A stretch of DNA of 64,000 nucleotides. It comes from Simmondsia chinensis (lineage: Eukaryota; Streptophyta; Magnoliopsida; Caryophyllales; Simmondsiaceae). The stretch lies in contig JAGTTD010000001.1 in assembly GCA_018398585.1 (NCBI GenBank), positions 34,983,938 through 35,047,937 of the forward strand, read 5' to 3'. Position numbers and translations under genes: made by a program. Below the pieces are notes generated by a model. That model saw only the letters and a program-made list of their open reading frames with translations. It did not search any database and was not told where the DNA came from. Shown here in pieces: positions 35,301 through 46,339 of the stretch; the first letter of the stretch is position 1; each line of letters starts with the position of its first letter.

Positions 35301-35535
35301 ATAATGGAATAATGGGCCCACATATATTCAATTGTATTCTTTCCAAAATTTTAGGAGATTCAATCCCAATTTTAGGAGAGATTACCTAGTAATCATTTTT
35401 TCTTCGCCATGGTTTTTTTTTTCCTCGCTGGGTTTTTCCTAATAAGATTTTTAACGAGGCAGTTCAAAAGGCGTATAACTCAAACACCAAACTCTTTCAG
35501 AGTATTTGTCCAACGTGATTTTTAAAATTAATATC
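35301..35535 (+). other. Decayed sequence, no gene
   Basis: Short AT-rich stretch between the integrase relic and the right LTR-like arm. Confidence 0.4.
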
Positions 35536-35885
35536 GAAAAAAGGATTGTTATAAATATTGGATATTCTTTAGATATAATTTTTAGGGGCTACATTGGACA
35601 TTATTAAATATCTAGAAAGTGAAGATCTTGGTTTTATCAATTCTTTTATGTGAACAAATTATGTAATGTATATATAATGTATATGTATACAAGTAAAAAT
35701 TCATGCATGCGTGCCGCATATATCAATGCATGGCACTATGTTAGGAATCCAAGGCTTACTCATGCTTATGCGACCAAGTCCATATATATAGCAGTGGGGT
35801 TGTACATATAGTATGGAAAAGTTGTATTTTTAGATCCACAATTTTTAAACAAAATTTATACAATTCCTCCACAATTATATGTATG
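35536..35885 (+). repeat. LTR-like repeat, right arm of the inverted pair
   Basis: It starts TGTTATAAATATTGG and is the inverted partner of 34013-34379. No coding sequence of its own follows, so it may be a solo LTR in plus orientation. Confidence 0.7.
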
Positions 35886-35983
35886 TGATACAATCAATTA
35901 TGATTGTATCTATATTGAAGTATTTGTTAGAAGATATGAGAAGCGACTTGAGGGAGAATTAGAGAGAGATAGGTGAAGGAGAA

Positions 35984-37410
35984 GACAAAAGGATCTCCAC
36001 ATGGCCTTCATCGATTTGGAGAAGGCATATGATAGAGTACCAAGAGAGGTACTGTGGAGAGTGTTGGGAAGGAGAGGCATCCTGATGCCTTATATTCGGG
36101 CCATTAGGGACATGTATGAAGAGGCACATACTAATGTGCGCATAGGGAAAGGGGAGACATACACTTTCCCTATTACAGTAAGGGTACACCAGGGCTCTGC
36201 CTTGAGTCCCTACCTGTTCATTCTAGTGATGGATGAGCTCACTAGACATATCCAAGGGGAGGTACCTTGGTGTATGCTTTTCGCAGACGACATAATTCTA
36301 GTAGGGGAATCCCGAGCAGACATAAACGAGAAGCTGGAGTTATGGAGAGGTGCATTAGAATCGAGGGGTCTAAGGATTAGCAGATCTAAGACCGAGTATG
36401 TGGAATTCAAATTCGACCATTCCACCGCGACTAGCACCGAAGAGGTTAAAATTGAATCAGAAACCGTACCGAGTAAGGAGAGCTTCAAATACCTGGGATC
36501 CATGATACACCAGAATGGTGAAGTGGATGAGGATGTCAGCAATAGGATTAAAGTAGGCTGGCAGAAGTGGAGGATGGCTTCCGGGGCACTGTGTGATAGA
36601 AAGTTCCCGCTAAAGTTAAAGGGAAAATACTATAGGACGGTGGTAAGACCGGCAATGCTATATGGGGCAGAGTGCCGACCAATGAAACAAAATCAAACAC
36701 AGAGGATGAAGGTAGCAGAGATGAGGATGTTGCGCTGGATGTGTGGCCACACAAGGAAGGATAGGATTAGGAATGATGTGATACGAGGTAAGCTGTGGGT
36801 AGCCTCAATCGAGGATAAATTAAAGGAGCACCGCCTAAGATGGTTTGGCCATGCTAGCAGAAGACCGACTACAGCCCCAGTCAGGAGGTGTGAACAGCTT
36901 CACACGGCGATAAGCAGAAGAGGGAGGGGCAGACTAAAGAAGAGTTGGCTGGAGACGATTCGTCAAGACCTAACCCACCTAAACCTAAGAGAGGAGATGG
37001 CCTTAGATAGGGCACGTTGGAGGGCTAGCATAAGGGTAGCGGAGGGAGCAGAGTTGAGTAGTGCGGGGAGTGGCTGGTAGCGGCTGGTAGCTTAAGATCC
37101 TTAGGCAGGCATAACCTCAAGGGTAGCACTTATAGGCTAGCGTAATCTCTGACCATGCTTCTTCTTCTTCTTCTCCTTCTTCTCCTTCTTCCTTTCTTCT
37201 CCTTCCTTTCTTCTCCTTTTTCCTCAAAATGCTTTGGTAATTGATTGGTGGTTTATCTGCAGGCACCAAACTACTTCAGGTTGGGGGTCCCCGGAAACAG
37301 TCTCCTTTCTAGCCGGAAGGGGTAAGGCTGGGTACATCACCTCCCCAGACCCTGCTTTCTGCGGGAGTCGCGAGGCACTGAGATTGGTGTTGTTGTTGTT
37401 GTTGTTGTTG
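35984..37410 (+). mobile_element. 5'-truncated RTE LINE L2 in the N1 LTR
   Basis: It is flanked by perfect 15-bp TSDs ATAGGTGAAGGAGAA (35969-35983 and 37411-37425). It contains the RT palm and C-terminus in one open frame, a 3' UTR with CT-rich repeats (37160-37220), the family hairpin (37298-37330) and a (GTT)n tail (37387-37410). Confidence 0.96.
36001..37080 (+). pseudogene. L2 RTE reverse transcriptase, 5'-truncated but open
   Basis: A 359-codon frame covers RT motif A ([14 protein letters not shown]), the dNTP-side block [15 protein letters not shown], the catalytic box [11 protein letters not shown] (near 36286) and the RTE C-terminal region ending in [17 protein letters not shown] and [19 protein letters not shown]. 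The active-site Asp pair is intact, and no frameshift is seen from motif A to the stop at 37078-37080. The endonuclease and N-terminal RT are missing, so it cannot retrotranspose alone. It is the youngest-looking LINE relic here. Confidence 0.92.
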
Positions 37411-37610
37411 ATAGGTGAAGGAGAAAAGTAGGAGAGAATTGAGAAATTTGGTTTGATTCTTGTTATTAGAGTGATATGAGCACGCATTTATAGAGTTGTT
37501 ATGTAACTCTTTCCAAGAAGAAGCCCCTAACTAACTTAGTTAACGAACTCAACCAACCCATTTACAAATTCCCATCAATGCTAACAAACTAAGTAAAAAG
37601 GATGTATCAA

Positions 37611-38121
37611 TACCTTCCCCACAAGAACACCCTTATCCCCAAGGATGAAATGATTAAAATGGAGGGTGTCAGGCAAAAATTCCACCAATGTATCTCCACC
37701 CAGATCAAAAGTGAAGATGTGAAAAGCTTGAAAATTGATCTCCTAATAACTAATATGCTCATACTTAAGCCGAACTCATAATCAATATCTCACAGAGCCT
37801 GCAATTCCATTTTGTGTCACGAGTATCATCTGGTACAAGTTCTGTTCAATTTCTAATCTGGTACAAGTTCTGAAGCTAAACTTGTTCTGTTCAATAGCAT
37901 CAATTGTTGTCCATGGATGCCACACATGAGAATGAGCATTCATTTTGAACAATTGAGTCAACTCTTCACAAACAAGACTTTGGTGCATTTTCCCCTTTGA
38001 ATCAAACAGTTCATCAAACATGCGTACACTTGTCTTCTGCAGCTCCAAAATTGAATTTGAACATGATCTTTGATTGAAAATGACTGCTCAATTTTAGTGC
38101 CGAGAATTGGTAGCTCTGATA
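37611..38121 (-). other. N1 interior, no recognised gene
   Basis: A short minus-strand frame (38048-37782) encodes no motif I know. The interior is bounded by the primer-binding site and the purine tract. Confidence 0.6.
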
Positions 38122-38430
38122 CCAATTTATATAATCAATTATGATTGTATCTATATTGAAGTAATTTTTAGACAAACAAGACAAGCAAAAAAGAGATTAG
38201 AAGGAGAATTAGAAACAGATAAGAGAAGAAGAGTAGAAGGAGACAATTGAAAATTTTGGTATGATTCTTGTTATTGAACTAATATGAGTACACATGTACT
38301 TATAGAATTGTTATGCAACTCATTATAAGAAGCTGCCCCTAACCAATTCAGGTAACCAACTCAATTACAAATTCACGCAAATACTAACAAACTAAGTAAA
38401 AGAGTAAAAGAATGTATCAATATGCCTGTA

Positions 38431-38650
38431 TTTTTATTCTTATTCTGTTAAATATTTTAGGTCCCCAATTTTATAACAAGATGAGTGTTTTTTCCAATTT
38501 TAGGTATAAAGAGACTAAAATAAAATAAAAATATCTTCCCCAAGAGATTTGGCAAATAGGATCATTTCGAAGAAAACAAGAAAATATCACAAAGTAAACA
38601 TGCTTGTTCTCAAAGAAAATGTTGCGGACACCAGAAATATGACATAAAGG
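38431..38650 (+). other. Spacer between N1 and N2, no gene
   Basis: AT-rich; nothing recognised. Confidence 0.4.
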
Positions 38651-38970
38651 GAGGATACAATCAATTATGATTGTATCTTAACTTGAATTAGATTTGGAAA
38701 AGAATATGGTAGGCGGAGTCTAAAGAGGGAGAATTTGAGAAGAGATAGAAGAACTAACAAGAGAATGAGAAGTAGAGATTAAATTGTTGTAGTTTTGGAC
38801 TTGCTTCATTCATTCATGCTTTGCTCTTTATATAGAGTTTACATGTATAATCATACTAATTGAAATTCAATACAAAACTAACTACAATTCAAATTAATTA
38901 TTGCTGCCAAAATCAAATTCGAGCGCAAAATTTGAATTTTAGGCGGGAATGATTATTTATGCGGTAACAA

Positions 38971-39978
38971 TACCCTCCCCGTCAAACATCCTTGTCCTAA
39001 CAATGAAACAACAATATTACAAGGTAAGGCTAACCATAAATTTGTCCCACCAGACTTAGCCCGCAATGTCATGAAATCTGTTATACCACCGGAATGGAAT
39101 ATCAAAAGAGGCCAAGTAATCCATCTCCCATGTAGCACATAAACACAATCAACTTGTAGATGCTCATCATCATTGATTGCCTTCACAAATAAATTGCAGA
39201 TGCTCAAGCATAAAAGATTTGAATGCACAGACACAACATTAGCATCATTCATTAATGCTTCACTAGCTAGCTGTGATATTAACTCTAATGCATCCACTTC
39301 AAGGCCTTTAGTCACAACTAAAATTTTTGGTGCTGCAACTTCACTTTTGTATGTTGAGTACTAATGTCAATGGTAGAATTAGCCTCGACCTCTGTTGCAT
39401 GCGTATCATCTTCTAGATTTTCTTTAGGCAACTTATCATCCCAAATGATTTTATCTTCAATAGGAGCAAAGTGTCTATCATGCTTACTTTGAACATGCAA
39501 ATTAGTAATACCATCAAGTTTCGAAGCAATCTTCTCGGTGACATGCTCATCACAATAACCATCATTAGCTTGAGCAAAGACCAAAGTTGATGGGCTCTGC
39601 CGAGTAGGATCGAGAAATTGGATATACAAATAACAACATCGCTCATACATACCTCGTCCATGTGAGGAAAACGCAAAAATTGCATTTGCTCTCGTTGAAA
39701 AAAATGAACTTGAGCTTTAACCTCCAAAATTGATGATGAGATCACTTTGATTTCTTCAAGAGGACAAAATGGAGCGAATGGTGAAGGACATCATCATTTA
39801 CAGGATAGAGAACAAAATTAATCAACAGCTCAAGCGTAGCTTCATTAGATCCCGATGTCCTTTGACGAATTTCCTGACCAATAGATCCCGATGTCCTTTG
39901 ACGAATTTCCTCACCAATTGTCGCAAATTTATGCGTATCTGGATGAACACATGAGCGACTGAGCAAATAATCCTTCAA
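38971..39978 (-). pseudogene. N2 interior open frames, unrecognised
   Basis: Minus-strand frames 39978-39742, 39745-39413, 39650-39318 and 39315-38953 overlap or abut and could once have been one reading frame of about 330 codons. I see no zinc knuckle, protease or RT motif. A 36-bp tandem duplication (39848-39919) gives a repeated 12-residue IGEEIRQRTSGS-type unit. It could be a captured host fragment or an eroded gag; I cannot decide. Confidence 0.4.
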
Positions 39979-40182
39979 TTATTCAAAATTTTAGTCTGAT
40001 TGTTGAATTACGAACTGAGACATTTTATCAAACACCTTTAGGTGCAAGTGCAACCATGAAATTGTGCTCTTCCACTCTTTTGCAACACAAGTTAAACTTC
40101 TTTCAAATATCACAAATTGACATACAGGTTGAATTTTTTTCTATATTCTTCAATTGATAATGATTAGCCAAGAATTGACTGC
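39979..40182 (-). other. N2 leader, no gene
   Basis: Sequence between the primer-binding site and the first frame of N2. No motif. Confidence 0.45.
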
Positions 40183-40556
40183 TTTGATACCAAATGATAC
40201 AGTCAATTATGAATTTACCTTAATTTAAATTGGGTTTGGTGAAGAATATAGGAGGAGATTAAAGAGGAAGAATTTGAGATGCTATAGAAGAATCGAGGGG
40301 AGAAAGTGAGAAGTAGAGATTGAATTGTAATAATTTTGGACTTGCTTCCTTCATATATGCTTTGCTCTTTATATACATTTTACACATACAATCATACTAA
40401 TTGAAATTCAATACAAAAATAACTACAATTCAAATTGTCATCATTGGCGCCAATTCAAATTCGAGCAGGAAATTTGAATTTGAGCGGAAAATTAAATTAA
40501 AGCAAAAAATTTGAATTTTAGGCAGGAATGATTATTTAGCCGGTAACAAAGGAACA

Positions 40557-40746
40557 CTAGAAGATGGGTTGCACCATAGACTAAGCAGGCATCTTCACCC
40601 ATTTCAGCTCATCTGCTGAAAACTCAGCATGACCACAGAAAAATGACAGCATAGAAAAACCGCAAACAAAAATTTCAGTGATAAAAAATAGTTCCGTTTT
40701 TTCATTGAAAAAAAGAAGGAAAAATGTTGAGAAAGGCTATGCTAGT
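40557..40746 (+). other. Flank of the MITE, no gene
   Basis: Probably host sequence. It ends with the left MITE target ATGCTAGT (40739-40746). Confidence 0.5.
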
Positions 40747-41316
40747 TAGGGGTGTAAATGATCCGAGCCGCTCAAGAGTAGCTCGGATAAAGTTGACTTG
40801 AACTCGAATTAAATAAGTTCAAGTTTGAGTTTCAGCATCAAAAAGTACTTGACTAATAAACGCGTACAAGTTGAGTAGTTTAATACTTGATTCGATACTC
40901 GATTATTGACTCGAATAGATACTCGAATGTATGATCGACTTGATATTTGGTTTCATTTGGTGTACTCGAAATTACACTCTATAATCACTCATTTGATGTA
41001 CTCAAATATAGTTTATATCAATTAAAGAAGAATTTAGTATAAACAAAATTGTGTAAATTGAATAGGGAAATAGAAAAAATTATATAAAGGTTAAATAAGT
41101 AAAATAAGCAAAATTATTTTTACTCCTAAATTAATATACTTATGCACGTAATAAACGCATACTCAAGTCGAGTCGAGTACTCGAATAGTTAGCCAAGAAT
41201 GAGTTCAAGCAAAATTCAATACTCGACCAGAGTCCTAGTATGAGTCCAAGTACTAACAAAGTTAATCGAGTTCGAGTACTAAATTACTCGACTCGACTCA
41301 TCTCAATTACACCCTA
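40747..41316 (+). mobile_element. hAT-type non-autonomous element (MITE), 570 bp
   Basis: The ends TAGGGGTGTAAATGA and (complement) TAGGGTGTAATTGAG are inverted. Perfect 8-bp TSDs ATGCTAGT lie at 40739-40746 and 41317-41324. The interior is made of repeated ACTCGA/TCGAGT motifs. No open frame. Confidence 0.95.
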
Positions 41317-41324
41317 ATGCTAGT

Positions 41325-41835
41325 CATCTATTAGAGTTGTTGATGCAAACCTGGAAACTAGAAGTTTTATCCCAATAGTGCAGATATTATAAAACACAGC
41401 TATGTCATGTTTAGGTCACAGGAGGGACTTTAATTAACTGAATTTTAGCACCCGTTGCATTTGATTTTCTTTCTTGATAATTAGAGCTACGAGTACAAGG
41501 AGATTAGTAAGCTGTCTAATTGACAAAGTGCTTACATGCTCTTCCTAGAAGCAAAAGATGAAGCAAAAAGATGAAGAAAAGCTCACAAATCACAAAATAC
41601 ACCAAATCTACTTATGTGCTTCATAATCCTATTTTTCTAGTCAAGCTACGCAATCCACACCAGCCAATTTGGTCCATACACTCCACCAATACTGCAGCAC
41701 CGCCTGTACCCATAACACCACCACATAATAACAGCAAGGTACTGATGTTTCTCACTTTTACATGCCTTTTACCTTCATTTACAATGTTGTTTTTGGTATC
41801 TCTTGATGTGATTTTTGTGTAAATATTGGGCCAGA
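41325..41835 (+). other. Single-copy-looking sequence with an exon-like open stretch
   Basis: 41571-41742 is open on the plus strand, with proline-rich ending sequence and a CAAG/GTACTG possible donor at 41742. No family recognised; an exon is possible but unproven. Confidence 0.3.
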
Positions 41836-41954
41836 TGTTGGGATGGAGCAAATTAGAAAGGCCTGAAAAACTCACAAAAAGAAAGCATTTTCGAAAATCT
41901 TGGCTAAGGAAAACGGAACTCCAGACCCAAGAAAATCATGAGCCAATCAGCTGG

Positions 41955-42315
41955 TGCTATGACTGATCGATCAAAGTTGAAGATCCAGCTAGTCTGATTG
42001 GCTGGATCCAGAGCTGCTTGATTGGCTCTGGAATTCTCGATGGTCCCATCGACTGGCTCTATGACCAACTGATAATAGTTGAAGATCCACATAGTCCAAT
42101 CGATTGGACCCAAAGCCGATCGATGGGCTCTGGAACTCCAGGTGATCCGATTGATGGGACCAGAGCCGATCAACCGGCTCTGGAATTCCAGATGGTTCGA
42201 TCCATCGGACCTAGAGTTGACCGATCTGCAATGGAGTTTCAGAAGGCCCCATTGATCGGCTTGAAGCAGATCAGTCGGATCGGCTGTGCTCTGCTCTTCA
42301 GAGCCTGATCGATCA
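41955..42315 (+). repeat. Degenerate array of GATCGAT/CGATTGG motifs
   Basis: Blocks of the form CCGATCGATGGGCTCTGGAACTCCAG recur in variants roughly every 50-60 bp (near 41960, 42010, 42060, 42110, 42160 and 42230). The motifs alternate between strands, giving many small inverted repeats. Confidence 0.8.
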
Positions 42316-43099
42316 ATTGGGCCTTGGAGTCTATAAATTTCCCCTTTAGCCTAGGGTGTTGGGGAATCCTGTGCCTCTCTTCCTAATTTTCTCCTTTCCC
42401 AAGCCGCTCCTAGAAAATGAGCTTCTCAAGAAGGCCGAAGCACACATGGAAGGAACAACAAGTATTGCAACAAGAATGGTGACATCATTAATCGAGCGAG
42501 TCAACATCTCTATGAATTTTTCTCTCTTTGTTTATTTTTGCATGTTTGAGACTCAATTGGAGGAGTAGACTCGTAGTTTAGAGGTGATATGATGGTTAGT
42601 CATCCAAATCCCAAGTTTTTTTGCTCTTATTCCAAATGATTGTAGTTGCAAATTCTTCAGCACCCTTTTGGGAGATTTTATTATTCGATTGGTTTTTCCC
42701 TTAAATGCTTGTAGCTGTATTTCATTTTCTAATTTATTTGCGTGATGTCATGTGCATGTAGCCCAAACTTTCGTGTAATCGGTTTTCGTGAGTGATCGTG
42801 GGTTGTAGTTGTTTTCAGCCTCGAGCGCATATCCTAAAATTAAATTAATATTAAAATAGAAGCCCAAAGAAATTTTTTAGTGCTATTGAGATAAACCATG
42901 CAACACCTTGAGCTGTTAGATGGGGAAATGCCTTTAGACTGATTCATTACCTTATGCTCTAACTGAATGTTAATCAGAGTTTAGAGCTTGTAACTTAAAT
43001 TCTTAAAGTCGTTGCCATAACGAATCATATTATTTGGGTTTGAAACCATGCTACACTCTTTGATTGATTGATTGCCTTTAATTTAACAGCTTTCTTGAT

Positions 43100-43786
43100 G
43101 AGGATATTGAAGGTGCAGAATGTTGCCAATTAAATGGCACCACTCAGAAGATGAAGGCGACGGAGACGAAGATGCTGCAGTGGATGTGTGGGCATACTAG
43201 GAAGGATGTAATCATAAATGACATTATAACACAAATTAGGTGTAGCTTCTATCAGGGATAAGTTGAGGGAGAGACATCTGTAATGGTTTAGGCATGTTCA
43301 GAGGAGACGGACCACCACTTTTTGTCGGGAAATGTGAACAACTACATCACAAATACTGGAAAAACGCAGCAGAGCTAGACCCAAGAAAAGCTGGATGGAG
43401 ATGATCAACCATGACCTTACCCACTTAAACCTTACTGTAGAATTGAGAGGCAGCTAAAAATACATGTGGTCGACACTATGGCTAAAAGATAGGAGCACAG
43501 TACTTCTAGGCATGCATGTCTATTATTGTTGTTATTTGGTTACTTTATTGTTGCTTGTTTGTCTGGTATTGCTTTATTCAACTTATTATTATTATTATTA
43601 TTTTTAAATATTGCTCCTTCTTCTCTCCCTTCTCTTTCATTCTTTTAAGGTTTGGGGCCCCTCGGAAACAGCCTCTCTCTAGGGTAACACTCTGTAAGGT
43701 AAGGTTGCACATGTCATACCCCCCCCCCCCCCAAAAAAAAAAAAAACCCCGTTGTGGCGAGAGCCTTTATGAGGCACTGGGTTGCT
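43100..43786 (+). mobile_element. 5'-truncated RTE LINE L3 in S2
   Basis: It is flanked by GCTTTCTTGAT (43089-43099) and GCTTTCTCGAT (43787-43797), an 11-bp TSD with one mismatch. It encodes only the RTE C-terminal end (the [13 protein letters not shown] and FRHVQRRRTT regions, with shifts and stops), then a 3' UTR with the hairpin (43669-43707) and a C/A-run-expanded tail (43720-43746). Confidence 0.9.
43150..43440 (+). pseudogene. L3 RTE ORF end, degenerate
   Basis: Pieces of the RTE C-terminus are readable in more than one frame: MKATETK-like start (43152), [11 protein letters not shown] (43170-43205), DKLRERHL (43258 onward), and PKKSWMEMINHDLTHLNL (near 43380-43430). It is more decayed than L1 or L2 and has no catalytic RT part. 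Confidence 0.75.
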
Positions 43787-43980
43787 GCTTTCTCGATAGT
43801 TTTAGTTGATTACTCAAACGCTCCGACAAAACCCAAATCAAAACTGCAAGGGAAAAAGTTGACTTTTGTTTTACACCGATTCCCTATGGATGTGACACCC
43901 GTATGCCTAGCAGTAGAAACGACGAACTCATACACTTGCAAGCGCACAATTTTTTACACACTCTAAAATCACATTAGGCA

Positions 43981-44235
43981 CCCTTGTACCTGTGACAGAT
44001 ATCCACCTGCTACCTTTACCATATTTCTCATACTAAGGCATTCCTTATTTCACATACCGAACAAACCAAGGAAGCATTCAATTGGCCCAACTTCATACCG
44101 ATTAATGTTACTGCTCCTCCAATATTGCGAAAGGCTATCTTTTCCATATGCATCTGCTTCATTCCAATCCAACCTCGAATTAATGGCTTGGAACCCCGTA
44201 TAAGGTCTCCTTCGTGGAACATAACCAAGGACAGG
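43981..44235 (-). other. Flank of the Reina-like element with an unrecognised open frame
   Basis: A minus-strand frame crosses 44235-44028 and could continue into 49584-49700 once the Reina element is removed. No domain recognised. The Reina target ACAGG is at 44231-44235. Confidence 0.3.
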
Positions 44236-44693
44236 TGATATAAGACCACCTCTACAGACCTATTCAAGAAGGAAGCCACGTGGAAATAGAGACAACCTAT
44301 CAATTGACAAAGTCCAAGCATTCAGTTTGTTAGGACTTCCACACGTGGAGGCTAATGAAGGAAACGTGGAGGTTACTGAAGACATGGCTGAGTGGTGACG
44401 TGGTCTGATAACTTCCACAAATAGATTGTTACCACTCTAGCCATTATTTTCCTACATTTTAGCTATTCAGTTATGTCTTTCATTTAGTATAAATAGTTGT
44501 TTAGGATTTGTTTCTAGTAGACTGAAAAATCATTTTGTTACTGGCTATTTGGAGTTTTGTCCTCTCCATACGGACAGATTTATTGGCTGTATATTGGTGT
44601 TTAAGATTCTTGCACGGTATTCTGCCAATAAAGTTTCTATTTCTTTCATTCCAATATCCCATTCTCTTCCGTTCACATTTTCAGCACCTACCA
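44236..44693 (+). repeat. Reina-like 5' LTR
   Basis: TGATATAAGACC to CACCTACCA. It contains a TATA-like TATAAATAG at 44489-44497 and an AATAAA-type CCAATAAAG near 44625. Confidence 0.95.
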
Positions 44694-44696
44694 TTT

Positions 44697-44709
44697 TGGT
44701 ATCAGAGCC
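44697..44709 (+). promoter_or_regulatory. Reina-like element primer-binding site
   Basis: TGGTATCAGAGCC lies three bases after the LTR, the standard initiator tRNA-Met type. Confidence 0.93.
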
Positions 44710-44720
44710 ACTGATCCATC

Positions 44721-46225
44721 ATGGTTAACACCAGATCCACTGCTTCCCAACCCGAAACCACTAATCCACCAGCAAACCCAACCACCGACCCCATAGCCCA
44801 GCAACTATCATTCATCGCCTCAAAATTAGAAACCATCGATTCTTTAGCCGCAGAAGTAGCAGCTCTCAAAACCCAAAATAATCCCTATCCACAAGGGGAA
44901 GCTAGTTGTAGATCGCGGGATAAAGGAAAAGCAACATCCATAGAAGATGACGAAGACGTCGATAGTCCTTGGTGGACCAAGAATCCTCTACGGCGAAACC
45001 ACACCAAAATGGAGTTTCCCAAATTCGAAGGAGGTGACCCACGAGGGTTGATTTTGAAGGCGGAAAAATATTTCCGTTACTATCAAACTCCCGACGAACT
45101 TAAGGTTGATGTAGCAGCAATGTATTTAGAAGGTGATGCCCTGGATTTGTTTGCATATCCAATAGCGAACGAACCATATTGTATTGGGAAGAATTAGTGA
45201 AGGCGCTGCAGGAAAACTATGGTCCTGCAGAACTCCAAAACCCAGATGAGCACCTTTGCAACAGCAAGCAAACGGGAAGTGTGCAAGAATATCGCCAAGA
45301 TTACGCCAAAAGAGCTGCTCGTGTGAAGAACTGGCCAGAACATTGTCTCCTGGGTGTTTTCTTGAGTGGTTTGAAAAAGGAATTGAAGGCCGATGTACGT
45401 ATACACAAGCCTAGGTCAGTTTATAAGGCTATAAGCCTGGCCTTAGAATTTGAGGCCAAGTTAGGCCTAGGCTGTGGACCCAAAAGGCCCGATTGGACCA
45501 ATTCCAGCAGGCCCAACTCGAATTTGGCCTGGCCCTCTCGTGATCAACGCCTTCCTCAGTCAGGAACTTCACAACCCACCACACGTTTGACGCAGCCTTC
45601 GCACCAGCCACCGAACCAGCAACAGCCGCTCCACCCATGGAACGCAGACGGCCAAAATCGACGGGACAAGGGTCTTTGCTTCAGATGCAATGAGAAATTC
45701 ACACCTGGGCATCGTTGCAAAACCTCCTCTTTCTCTCTGATAGAGCTTACGGACAACGACGAAGAAAATGTTGAGGGAGATGCAACTGGCAATGAGGAAG
45801 AAGAAACTCCATCTAATTTGGCCAAAATCTCCTTTCATGCAATACTGGATAAGAATTCGGCCACCACAATGAAGCTACAAGGTACTATACATGGACACAA
45901 GGTGCTGATTTTAATTACTAGTGGTTCGACTCATAATTTCATTGCTGAGAAAATTGTGGATGAAATCAGCTTGCCAGCTCAATCTATTCCTACATTTGGA
46001 GTTCAAATAGGCAACGGTGATGTAATTCGTTGTAATCGAATTTGCCGTGATGTCTCGGTGCAACTACCAGGATTGACTATCACTCAGGATTATTATCCCT
46101 TCACAATCGGAGGTGCTGACCTGGTTTTGGGCATCAAATGGTTAGCTTCCTTGAATACAATTCAAGCCAACTGGAACGAGATGTTCTTGATTTTCAATTT
46201 GAATGGGAGGCGTTATAAGCTTTAA
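44721..46225 (+). pseudogene. Reina-like gag and protease, frameshifted
   Basis: Gag starts at ATG 44721 (MVNTRSTASQPET) and continues to a frameshift at about 45180-45197, then in the next frame to 46225. The capsid region spans 44980-45470. A zinc knuckle CFRCNEKFTPGHRC lies at about 45680-45720. Protease follows, but its active site reads ITSGSTHNF (near 45915) where LIDSGSTHNF is usual, so the catalytic Asp is Thr. The frame ends with the folding block GADLVLGIKWL. Confidence 0.93.
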
Positions 46226-46339
46226 GGGGTCCCACATCAAGCTCAACCGAAGCCACTTTTCAATACTTTTCAAAATAGAGCGAGTCTTCAGGTAACCATT
46301 CTACCTCATTTTCAGCTATTCAGGATATTTTAAATAACT

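Larger units (their letters stand above)
35886..38430 (-). mobile_element. Short non-autonomous LTR element N1, minus strand
   Basis: Left LTR: 35886-35983 plus 37426 to about 37606, split by a LINE. Right LTR: about 38125-38430. Both contain GATAC/ATAATCAATTATGATTGTATC and CTAACAAACTAAGTAAAA. The primer-binding site TGGTATCAGAGC is the complement of 38110-38121. A purine-rich tract (complement of TACCTTCCCCACAAG, near 37610-37624) precedes the 3' LTR. Without the LINE, LTRs are about 280-300 bp and the interior about 520 bp, with no gag or pol recognised. Confidence 0.8.
38651..40556 (-). mobile_element. Non-autonomous LTR element N2, minus strand
   Basis: LTRs at about 38651-38970 and 40194-40551 share GATACA(A/G)TCAATTATGA, TTTTGGACTTGCTTC, GCTTTGCTCTTTATATA and GGCGGGAATGATTATTTA. 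A primer-binding site (TGGTATCAAAGC, complement of 40183-40194) lies next to the right LTR. Flanks AGGGA (left) and AAGGA (right) are a likely TSD with one mismatch. The interior is about 1.2 kb. Its LTR ends resemble N1, so the two are related. Confidence 0.83.
41836..43980 (+). repeat. Gypsy-type LTR S2, interrupted by LINE L3
   Basis: It is related to S1 (31901-33488) from the start block to the CAAGCGCACA end. It carries an array of GATCGAT-type motifs not seen in S1, and LINE L3 at 43100-43786. TATA-like TCTATAAATTT lies near 42331. No internal element sequence adjoins it, so it is probably a solo LTR; ends are approximate. Confidence 0.66.

Noticed and set aside
34013..35885. A single LTR retrotransposon bounded by these two repeats
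   Set aside because: The repeats are inverted, not direct, and the enclosed coding does not fit one element.
36210..36754. Minus-strand frames inside LINE L2
   Set aside because: They are shadows of the RTE reverse transcriptase frame.
41571..41822. A host gene exon
   Set aside because: An open stretch with a possible splice donor, but no recognised domain or partner exon.
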